Shown here piece after piece: positions 8,533-14,071 of a DNA stretch of 14,071 nt (position 1 is the stretch's first letter; every line of letters starts with the position of its first letter). This DNA is from Lachnospiraceae bacterium (GTDB lineage: Bacteria; Bacillota; Clostridia; Lachnospirales; Lachnospiraceae). The translations under genes were made by a program, and so were the position numbers. Under the pieces are notes generated by a model, which was not told where the DNA came from, searched no databases, and saw nothing but the letters and a program-made list of their open reading frames with translations. The stretch covers positions 1 to 14,071 of the forward strand of contig VSOB01000072.1 of NCBI GenBank assembly GCA_009774625.1, written 5' to 3'.

Positions 8533-8551
8533 CGCTTTTCCCTCCTGTAAA

Positions 8552-8591
8552 CAAACAATAGAAAACACACTGCGCGAATTTTCTATTGTCA
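8552..8591. repeat. 40-bp palindromic repeat, copy A
   Basis: Near-perfect inverted repeat with arms ACAATAGAAAA and TTTTCTATTGT around a central GCGCAG-containing loop. It matches copy B at 12931-12970 in 36 of 40 positions, with the arms and the centre conserved. It lies between the leader terminator and the tenA ribosome site, so it would form a hairpin in the tenA mRNA 5' region. The two copies in one 14-kb window suggest a dispersed short element. Confidence 0.8.
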
Positions 8592-8642
8592 TTTTTGTCA
8601 TAAATGAATAAGAATCCTGCCCGGAGGACCTTCCTATAATAC

Positions 8643-8675
8643 AAAAAAGAGCTTCCAAATCATCAGAAGCTCTTT
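8643..8675 (-). terminator. Intrinsic terminator in the tenA leader (riboswitch expression platform)
   Basis: On the minus strand, AAAGAGCTTC (8666-8675) pairs perfectly with GAAGCTCTTT (8646-8655) around a 10-base loop, followed directly by a T run. It lies between the TPP aptamer and tenA, with no gene ending just upstream, so it is the expected transcription-attenuation hairpin. The aptamer's last bases, GAAGC, can pair with GCTTC of the terminator's 5' arm, offering one possible antiterminator. Confidence 0.85.
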
Positions 8676-8686
8676 CAAACACAACA

Positions 8687-8714
8687 CGGCGTAAGAAATT
8701 GCTTCCCTACGCCG
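8687..8714 (-). promoter_or_regulatory. Alternative hairpin competing with the TPP aptamer
   Basis: CGGCGTA at 8708-8714 (minus strand), which is part of the aptamer's conserved 3' half, is exactly complementary to TACGCCG at 8687-8693, with a 14-base loop. Formation of this stem would break the aptamer's P4/P5 arm. This is the kind of mutually exclusive pairing expected of a riboswitch expression platform. The pairing is seen in the sequence; the regulatory role is inferred. Confidence 0.55.
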
Positions 8715-8779
8715 GTATTAGCCGACAGGTCCAGAGGTCAGGTCTTAACCTTTTTCAACTTGTTCAGTTCCCTCGCAAA
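8699..8779 (-). ncRNA. TPP riboswitch (THI element) aptamer, divergent
   Basis: The 3' half (minus strand) reads ACCTG, a short P5 stem CGG/CCG around CTAATA, then GGCGTAGGGAAGC, which is the conserved TPP-riboswitch signature. A P1 stem TTGC/GCAA (8776-8779 with 8699-8702) closes the element, and GAGG/CCTC can form P2. The 5' half is unusual: the CUGAGA box reads UUGAAA, and the P4-P5 internal loop appears two bases short compared with the usual CCUGAUCUGG. It is followed by an alternative hairpin and a terminator, then tenA-thiD-thiE, which is the expected gene set. TPP would reduce expression by favouring termination. Whether this variant still binds TPP is open. Confidence 0.82.
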
Positions 8780-8811
8780 CACAGATCATTATTGATTCGA
8801 TTGAAGACAAA

Positions 8812-8834
8812 AGAACAGCAGGAACTCTCCTGTT
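8812..8834 (-). other. Hairpin at the 5' end of the tenA leader
   Basis: On the minus strand GAACAG (8829-8834) pairs with CTGTTC (8812-8817), and a TTTTG run follows. It begins within a few bases of the predicted transcript start. It could be a weak terminator for the upstream gene or a 5' stabilising hairpin; the inner part of the stem is irregular. Confidence 0.4.
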
Positions 8835-8842
8835 CAGGCAAC

Positions 8843-8871
8843 AGTATAATGGATATAAAGTCGAAAGTCAA
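8843..8871 (-). promoter_or_regulatory. Sigma-A promoter of the tenA-thiD-thiE operon
   Basis: TTGACT (8866-8871) and TATACT (8843-8848) on the minus strand are separated by exactly 17 bases, which is near-consensus. The predicted start near 8836 leaves a leader of about 300 bases that holds the riboswitch, terminator and palindromic repeat. The promoter begins only about ten bases past the stop of the upstream gene. Confidence 0.82.
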
Positions 8872-8881
8872 TATATATATA

Positions 8882-10327
8882 TCAGCTTTTATATCGGATC
8901 AGTCCGGGAATCACATAGCCTCCATTATAGTCAAGTTCCAGGCAGTATACCGGTTGAGCCCCTTCATCCTCATAAATATAATAATATTCCAGTTTTCCAT
9001 GAGTCACATATCCTGTCTCATAGGAAGCTCTTCCATATTCATCATAATAACTTTCCAGTGTGCAGAGGGTGGTTCCAAATACAAAAGAATTGTGGGCATA
9101 ATCCCGGTAGTATAAAGTTCCGTCATCCCGGTACACAAAATCCAACTCCACCAATGTAATAAGCACATTCTCCGGCCTTCCATCCTCTTCACACCCGTGT
9201 TCAATCAGGCCCTGAGATTTAAAACTGTCCGGCCTTCCGCCCTGTGTATATTCTTTTATTTCCTGATATGCTTCCACGTTATCCGCCCCGCTTGTCCCAT
9301 CCAAAGATTCCAGTGAAAAAAACGTCCCCTCTTCCCATTCCTCCTGCTGAATATCATTTACTGTAAATCCATACAGTTCCACACATTTTTTCTTATCACT
9401 GTTAAAAAAGTACAGATAAACGATTCCGCAAAACGATCTGGTAGATTCTTCCATATACAGCTCCAACTTAAGATTGGAATACCTGTCATAATATTGATAC
9501 ATGGGAACACTGTCCCAAAACCCAAACGCTGTCAGCAATGCTTCCCGGCTTTCATACATTCTTCCCTCTGCCCCGGCTCCACCAATCCATGTCGGGACAG
9601 CAGTTTCCCCTTCATAATCCCACAATACATACAAGTCATCCCAAAGCAGCATATCATAATATTTTGAATTGGCCGGATTTCCTTCCTCATCCGGCACAAC
9701 GATTCCTTCAAACAGTTTTTTATCTTCCAGACAATCCCATATTGTAAGGAATCCGGTACTTTTTTCCAGCTTCCACTCCCGAACCTCCTCCACACAGTTT
9801 CGCAGCTCATTAAGCTCATAAATCTTTTTCACCTGATACTGTTTCTCATCCTCCACAGTCAGCATTGCCAATCCCCGATTTTCCTCATAGCGTGGTATCA
9901 CTACCCCATTTTCTGAAAATCTCTCACCATTCCATTTGAAAAGCAGGCCGGTAGAACAATCGGACGAAAAGATTTCCAGAGCAGGCATAACGCCTCTGTA
10001 CACATAGTCATAAGAAAACTGTATCGGCTCTATCAAAGCACCACAGGAAATCCGTTGTAAAATCCCCCCATCTCCATCATAAAGCCTCAGCTCATATTCT
10101 CCTCCGGATCTCTTCTTTTGTACCAGCGACAGTGAATAACTGTCTGATTCCGGAAACGGAAAATCAACAGGAATTTCCCTGTCAGAAAAAAGCGATTTTT
10201 CTGCTATATCCGCCGCCTGCATGGTTATTTCTGCTTCTTTTTTGTCAAAACCTGCCATACACAGAAAAAGCAGGAGCAGTATCCATACCACTCTGAAAAT
10301 TTGTTTTCTGTCAATGCCCATATTCAT
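8882..10327 (-). CDS. Hypothetical exported or membrane-anchored protein
   Basis: This protein of 481 residues has one N-terminal hydrophobic segment (about residues 10-27, IFRVVWILLLLFLCMAGF) after a short Lys/Arg region, so it is exported or anchored. C23 is preceded by Leu rather than Gly, Ala or Ser, so a lipobox is not convincing. The rest is rich in Tyr, Glu and Asp. It contains YYRDYAHNSFVFGTT and repeated Tyr-rich beta-like stretches near the C-terminus (YYDEYGRASYETGY, LEYYYIYEDEG), suggesting an extracellular beta-rich domain. I do not recognise the family. The frame continues upstream, but the ATG at 10327 has a GGGAG site 7 bases away and places the hydrophobic segment correctly. 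The upstream frame is listed separately. The tenA promoter follows its stop. Confidence 0.8.
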   Translation of the reverse strand: MNMGIDRKQIFRVVWILLLLFLCMAGFDKKEAEITMQAADIAEKSLFSDREIPVDFPFPESDSYSLSLVQKKRSGGEYELRLYDGDGGILQRISCGALIEPIQFSYDYVYRGVMPALEIFSSDCSTGLLFKWNGERFSENGVVIPRYEENRGLAMLTVEDEKQYQVKKIYELNELRNCVEEVREWKLEKSTGFLTIWDCLEDKKLFEGIVVPDEEGNPANSKYYDMLLWDDLYVLWDYEGETAVPTWIGGAGAEGRMYESREALLTAFGFWDSVPMYQYYDRYSNLKLELYMEESTRSFCGIVYLYFFNSDKKKCVELYGFTVNDIQQEEWEEGTFFSLESLDGTSGADNVEAYQEIKEYTQGGRPDSFKSQGLIEHGCEEDGRPENVLITLVELDFVYRDDGTLYYRDYAHNSFVFGTTLCTLESYYDEYGRASYETGYVTHGKLEYYYIYEDEGAQPVYCLELDYNGGYVIPGLIRYKS

Positions 10328-10612
10328 AGAATTCTCCCAAATTGCCCTGAATCCATACCCCTGTTTGTCTTTCTGTCCTCTTTCACTTTTCCTTACCAGA
10401 GTAACACAGTCCAGATCGTTTTCTATCCAGCCGATTGTATGCTGCTCCCTGCATTCCTCATAACTGCATATCTGCAGGCCATCCATCTGTCTGTTCCATA
10501 AATCCGGATTGGTGTCGCAAAAACAGGATACGATTTCTGCCTGCCCTTTTTGTTACAGCAATTCATAAACAATTCTCCCGATTTTTCCGCATCTCTGGTC
10601 ATCTTTTATCAT
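10328..10612 (-). pseudogene. Possible remnant of a small gene between rtcB-like and the exported protein
   Basis: The reading frame of the downstream exported protein stays open upstream to a TAA near 10555-10557. It encodes a Cys-rich stretch containing VSCFCDTNPDLWNRQ, CSYEEC and HTIGWIENDLDC. In the same frame beyond that TAA, an ATG at 10612, two bases past the rtcB-like stop, begins MIKDDQRCGKIGRIVYELL before the stop. The two parts together look like one gene broken by an in-frame stop and now running into the next gene. The HTIG...D.DC pattern is loosely like the end of L-2-amino-thiazoline-4-carboxylic acid hydrolase-type domains, but this is weak. It may also be chance coding potential. 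Confidence 0.3.
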
Positions 10613-10613
10613 T

Positions 10614-11838
10614 TCAGCTTTTCACTGTAAAAATCGGTTCCATCCGGGCCACCAGTGCAGTTATATCATGAGTTTTGTGTACTGCAATGACTTCATCTAT
10701 ATCCTTATAGGCATAGGGGGCTTCTGCATGGACGGAATCTTCCCATTTTTTCAGAATATCCGCCCTGCCTTTTAAATCAGCACGATCCGGATCAATGGCT
10801 GGCGCTCCAAAGGGAATCCGGATTTCCCAATCCCCGAAGCAGGTAACTGGAACTGCCCATAAAGCCGGGAATCATCACCGGCTCTCCATACCAGGCAAAC
10901 TCCGTGCCTTCCATTTCTCCACAGCCTCCGGCACAACAGGCCCCTTTCCGGTGAATATAATGCACCTCACCTCCAATCCGCTTTTTCCAGATATAATTAT
11001 GGGGAGCATCATAAAGCAGCTCCATAGCAAATTCACCCAACACCCTGGTCAGCGCATCCTGAATCATAAATCCCAAAAACAGACGATTGGCAAAGCCAAA
11101 ATTAGCGGCATTTCCGGCTGCTGACCAGAAACGGTTCCACCCACTCTCCGTCACAGATTTCTACAACACGCTGCACTTCCAGAAAATGATTGCCGCCTCC
11201 GATTGTCCCAATCTGATCATCATATGTCAACTGATCATAACTGCCAATAAAATCTTCCAGCCCTTCTGTGCTATCAGCCTTCAGACTTCCCCGAAATACA
11301 GTACGGTTCAGCCAATTTTCCTGAATTTCAGGCTGATAGTATCTCCACAAGCCACTCTTTTTACTGTCATGGCTGCTTTCCAGTATTCCCTCAAGCCTGT
11401 AGCGGAACAATGCCTGCCGCTGCCTTCCTGTCATTGGAATCTGCCTGCCGCCTTCAAAAAAGATATAGCGAATCTTCTTTGTCAGTTCAGGAAGCCTTTC
11501 CTGAATCTGTCTTTCTGACAGATCCGTAGTATAAAACCGCATACCGCAATTAATATCATTGCCCATTGCCTGAGGAACTGCAAATCCCTTTGTCATCATC
11601 ACCATACCAATCGGAATCCCTGCACCTTTATGAAAATCCGGTGTCAGGATTATTTTTATGATCTGCTGTCCATCTTCCCGAAAAAAAAACCAGGTACCAG
11701 CACAAGCCTTTTTAATGTTTCTTCTAATGCTGTCATCCGATGCAGTTCCGCCGCTGCATTTTTATCCGGCACATCCCCCTCCGGCAAATAGCAGGCTGTC
11801 ACAGTGTTTCTGCCTTTATATCGAATGTTATGTACCAT
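10614..11838 (-). pseudogene. RtcB-like RNA ligase, degraded
   Basis: RtcB seals RNA ends with 2',3'-cyclic phosphate or 3'-phosphate using GTP and Mn. Pieces in three frames keep the family order: PDFHKGAGIPIG (near 11620-11655), GNDINCGM (about 11540-11563, metal Cys), GGGNHFLEV (11174-11200, metal His), NAANFGFANR (about 11080-11110), DAPHNY, HRKGA, PGFMGSSSYLLRGLGN, SASH (10799-10810, the position of the guanylated His), and YAYKDIDEVI near the C-terminus. The first break is a T9 run (11681-11689): adding one T restores the frame. Around 11115-11135 the frame changes and about 55 codons carrying HxGSRG are missing. Near 10798 a second loss removes GAGR and what follows. The N-terminal ATG at 11838 has a CAGGAG site. 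With the HxGSRG metal site gone it cannot be an active ligase, so the gene symbol is withheld. Confidence 0.88.
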
Positions 11839-11882
11839 AAAACTCCTGTATCCAAAATCAACATTCCCTTCACTGATTTCTT

Positions 11883-12881
11883 TTATGGCTCATCATAGAT
11901 ACTGTAATCCGCCATGAGACCATTATTATACAACGTCTGCCACCTGTCTCCCAAGATTTCCCACTCACTGTTTTCGTTATACAGAAGATCTTCTATTTCT
12001 TCCGCAGAAAGCTCATCACTCCTGCCGACCACCTCACCATTTACAGTCCATATCCATATGTTTTCCTCAGCATCCCATATCTCCTCCCGCAGCTCCCTGT
12101 GCATAACATACGCATTATCCTGATACTGAAATTCTGCCCAGCTATGGGAAGCAGCAGAATTACGCCATTGGCTCAGTATCAGCTCATTCTCTGCATCAAT
12201 CGCAGGATTCATAATATCTGTAAACGTCGGAGATTCCACAAAGCCGTTCTCCGTCTGCAAAAAACAATAATAAGTCAACGCCCCCTGATTGCCGTGAGAG
12301 CCTGTACAGATCAGAAAATCCAAAATACCGTCATAATTCACATCCACATACTCAAATTTATTTTCTACGGAAACCCACATTCCGCCCCCTCCCTCTGCTT
12401 TCACATGGATGATTTGTACATCTTCCCTGTCGCTTTCACGGGATATCACCAGTACTCCGTCTTCTAAAAAAAACAAATTCTCATCGTGATAATCAGAAAT
12501 CAGCCATTCAAAAACCCAGCCGTCCCTCCTGAAACGGTTATAAATAACCGGACTGCCTGTTAAAATCTCCTGTGGCGATACTTCTGCTGCCATAATGTCA
12601 CCGGAAACAGATATCCTTTCTCCGTCCGCATAAATTTCCAGTAAACCATTCTCTTCTGCCGGTATTTCCTGCTGCACTTCCATCACAGATTCATCCGCTG
12701 TCTGTTCTTCTTTCACGGATACCTGATCATATGCGCATGCCGCCAGACCTGCTTCCTGCATCTCAACAGACGGCATTATCTCTTCCCTGTCCCCGTTGTC
12801 CTGTAAACTGCCCCAGCCACATATTATCAATAATCCAGACAGTACAATGGCTATACTTTGTATATGTGATTTTGTATTCAC
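11883..12881 (-). CDS. Exported XAC2610/VCBS-like protein
   Basis: This 332-residue protein has an N-terminal hydrophobic segment (IQSIAIVLSGLLIICGW) after MNTKSH, then a Glu/Gln-rich linker and a C-terminal domain. The domain has the calcium-loop-like core YVDVNYDGILDFLI followed by GNQGALTYYCFL, the TFTDIMNPAID segment and SQWRNSAASHSW, a pattern known from XAC2610-related and FG-GAP/VCBS-like extracellular proteins of gut Firmicutes. The Cys in LLIIC lacks a small residue before it, so a lipoprotein is uncertain. Two starts are possible: TTG 12884 and GTG 12881. GTG has the better spacing (7 bases) from GGAGG and was chosen. A probable promoter lies directly upstream in a palindromic repeat. 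The rtcB-like pseudogene starts 44 bases after its stop. The function is unknown. Confidence 0.83.
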   Translation of the reverse strand: MNTKSHIQSIAIVLSGLLIICGWGSLQDNGDREEIMPSVEMQEAGLAACAYDQVSVKEEQTADESVMEVQQEIPAEENGLLEIYADGERISVSGDIMAAEVSPQEILTGSPVIYNRFRRDGWVFEWLISDYHDENLFFLEDGVLVISRESDREDVQIIHVKAEGGGGMWVSVENKFEYVDVNYDGILDFLICTGSHGNQGALTYYCFLQTENGFVESPTFTDIMNPAIDAENELILSQWRNSAASHSWAEFQYQDNAYVMHRELREEIWDAEENIWIWTVNGEVVGRSDELSAEEIEDLLYNENSEWEILGDRWQTLYNNGLMADYSIYDEP

Positions 12882-12910
12882 CAATTTACCTCCCCTCCCT
12901 TTTTTATTGT

Positions 12911-12939
12911 ATCATAACAGTCAGATATTACAAACAATA
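12911..12939 (-). promoter_or_regulatory. Possible extended -10 promoter for the XAC2610-like gene
   Basis: TGTTATGAT on the minus strand (12911-12919) is an extended -10 motif. The -35 region 17 bases upstream (TATTGT, 12934-12939) is poor and falls inside the palindromic repeat. The spacing to the GGAGG site and start is suitable. The terminator of the DUF2461 gene lies just upstream, so a new promoter is expected here. Confidence 0.42.
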
Positions 12940-12970
12940 GGAAACACGCTGCGCGGACTTTCTATTGTCA
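12931..12970. repeat. 40-bp palindromic repeat, copy B
   Basis: Inverted repeat with arms ACAATAGGAAA and TTTCTATTGT and a GCGC-containing centre. It is 36/40 identical to copy A at 8552-8591. The bases after it (TAAATAAGGC) also resemble those after copy A once a gap of about nine bases is allowed. It sits between the DUF2461 terminator and the XAC2610-like gene. Confidence 0.8.
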
Positions 12971-13003
12971 TAAATAAGGCAGAACACTTTTACATGTTCT
13001 GCC
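12971..13003 (-). terminator. Terminator of the DUF2461 gene
   Basis: GGCAGAACA (12995-13003, minus strand) pairs perfectly with TGTTCTGCC (12978-12986) around an 8-base loop and is followed by TTATTTA. It lies 37 bases after the DUF2461 stop and before the next promoter. The T tract is broken, so efficiency may be moderate. Confidence 0.65.
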
Positions 13004-13039
13004 ATTTCCAAATTTCTCATAAAACCAGCCTGTTTTTTA

Positions 13040-13723
13040 TTACCTTGCCGGCATCTGAAACCCAACAAGCGCTTTGTTCAGATAATCGTTAAAAGGTTTC
13101 ATAATTTTGAATAATCCTGCTGCTTTTGCAAGAAACATTTCTGCATCTTTCAATTCTTCATCTTTTAACGGATATTCCAGATACCAACTCTTAAATTTCA
13201 GATATTCCCCCTGGGGATGTTCTTTCTCAAATCCGGCAGGAACATTCTTTAATGCAGTTCCCTGTACAGTGAAATATTTTTCAAACTCCGGTTCATGTAT
13301 CATCTTTTCCCATTCTTCGCCATTTTGTGCAATATAATCCCGTATCATCTTTGTTGCATCTTTAAACATATCGGCAAACAGGCCTCCGCCTAAAAAGGAC
13401 TGATTTCCAGGCTTTATCATAAGATAATATCCGACAGGGACAGGCAGCTTGCCTTTAGAAGAAATATGGGCACGGAATGCAGGATTATAGGGGGATTTGT
13501 CATGGCTGAAACGGGTATCTCTGACAATCTTAAACGTAAGGTCTTTCGGATCGTTATGTAAAATACTGCTGTCAAATTTCCCGATTTCCAGCATCAACGA
13601 CTGTAATAACTTTTCAAATTCGGCATTTGCTTTTTTATAGTCGTCCTTATTTGCATGATACCATTCACGGTTATTGTTCATACTCAATGCGGATAAGTAC
13701 TCCATAATAAACTGTATATTCAT
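13040..13723 (-). CDS. DUF2461 family protein
   Basis: This 227-residue protein matches the DUF2461 (TIGR02453) family, which is widespread and of unknown biochemical function. Typical motifs are FIMEYLSALSMNNNREWYHANKDDY at the start (residues 5-29, the 'L..N N..R.W...N...Y' signature), FKIVRDTRFSHDKSPYNPAFRAHIS in the first third (about residues 64-88), and YYLMIKPGNQSFLGGGLF in the middle. The length is normal for the family. It is probably cytosolic, with no signal peptide. The ATG at 13723 has an AAGGAG site about 10 bases away. It starts 15 bases after the stop of the preceding sigma-like gene, so the two are likely co-transcribed, and a terminator follows it. Confidence 0.93.
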   Translation of the reverse strand: MNIQFIMEYLSALSMNNNREWYHANKDDYKKANAEFEKLLQSLMLEIGKFDSSILHNDPKDLTFKIVRDTRFSHDKSPYNPAFRAHISSKGKLPVPVGYYLMIKPGNQSFLGGGLFADMFKDATKMIRDYIAQNGEEWEKMIHEPEFEKYFTVQGTALKNVPAGFEKEHPQGEYLKFKSWYLEYPLKDEELKDAEMFLAKAAGLFKIMKPFNDYLNKALVGFQMPAR

Positions 13724-13738
13724 AATCTGTCATCTCCT

Positions 13739-14040
13739 TTACGATTTCTGGATAACGGAAAGCTGTGTGGAGTCTAAAAATTCCTGTATCATATGTCTTG
13801 TGTGTTCAGGAGCCTGATAAGGCTTACAGAACGAAAAGTCCTGAGATAAATCGTCGATATCTTCCATGGCATTTTTCACATCCACTATGGTCTGCGGGGG
13901 GATCTCTCTGGCTGCCACATAATCCATCTGCGACGGGTTTATCCGATGGCTGTGTATTGCATAATCCACTCTGTCTTTACATTTACATCTGCCGCCGCCA
14001 TATTCCCCACAATACTGTCCAAGAATTTTTTTCTTTTTTT
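13739..14040 (-). CDS. C-terminal part of a probable sigma-70 family factor (5' end outside window)
   Basis: The open frame enters from the window edge without a start. A Lys-rich stretch ending KKKKIL (about 14022-14036) is followed by a Cys-containing segment (GQYCGEYGGGRCKCKDRVDY), then AIHSHRINP and a C-terminal tail with DIDDLSQDFSFCKPYQAPEH and HTRHMIQEFLDS. A basic helix end followed by a C-x-C/'RVDYAI..HRINP' extension is what I recall from clostridial sigma-70-like factors with a C-terminal extension, so region 4 would lie upstream. The promoter-binding part itself is not visible, and this assignment rests on pattern memory. Beyond 14040 the frame stays open but runs into a G/T tract that is probably not real sequence. 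An internal GTG at 13969 is not needed as a start. Confidence 0.55.
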
Positions 14041-14071
14041 GTGTTGGTGGGGTGTTTGGTTGTGGGGGGGC

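Noticed and set aside
8533..8682. Extended TenA start
   Set aside because: The extra codons read through the leader terminator and palindromic repeat; the family start at 8532 has an AGGAGG site.
14..13337. Many plus-strand open frames of 60-228 codons
   Set aside because: They are antisense to well-supported minus-strand genes, have no good ribosome sites and give low-complexity Ser/His/Pro-rich peptides.
1..14071. CRISPR array, tRNA, rRNA, transposase or phage genes
   Set aside because: No regularly spaced repeats, tRNA-like folds, rRNA signatures or recognisable mobile-element proteins were seen on either strand.

Overview
The window looks like a piece of a Firmicutes genome, most likely Lachnospiraceae (inference from protein style, strong GGAGG ribosome sites, a TPP riboswitch ahead of thiamine genes and a moderate G+C content; no rRNA or other taxonomic marker is present). 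Every supported gene lies on the minus strand, so transcription runs from high to low coordinates. The high-coordinate edge ends in an almost pure G/T tract that looks like a contig end.

From high to low coordinates the layout is as follows. (1) 13739-14040: the C-terminal end of a probable sigma-70 family factor, followed by a DUF2461 gene and a terminator. (2) 8882-12881: a 4 kb accessory stretch with two secreted or membrane-anchored proteins of unknown function (one with an XAC2610/VCBS-like 'DVNYDG' core). Between them lie a decayed rtcB-like RNA ligase gene with one frameshift and two internal losses, and a broken open frame. (3) 6389-8871: a thiamine salvage operon with a consensus promoter, a divergent TPP riboswitch, an intrinsic terminator, and then tenA, thiD and thiE. 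(4) 5018-6378: a membrane-anchored WG-repeat protein interrupted by three single-base shifts, then tatD. (5) 18-4219: a separate operon with its own near-consensus promoter. It encodes an Hsp90-family ATPase followed, with overlapping stop and start codons, by two paralogous helical-repeat proteins.

The Hsp90-like gene and its two tandem partners are the most interesting unit. The ATP-binding residues of Hsp90 are intact, the C-terminal third does not look like HtpG, and the two partners share a conserved Cys pattern. By analogy with eukaryotic Hsp90 and its TPR co-chaperones, this may be a bacterial chaperone and partner system; that functional link is inference. A second theme is decay or indel error: four frameshifts, all losing one base at homopolymer runs, affect the WG-repeat and rtcB-like genes. 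A 40-bp palindromic repeat occurs twice, in front of tenA and in front of the XAC2610-like gene.
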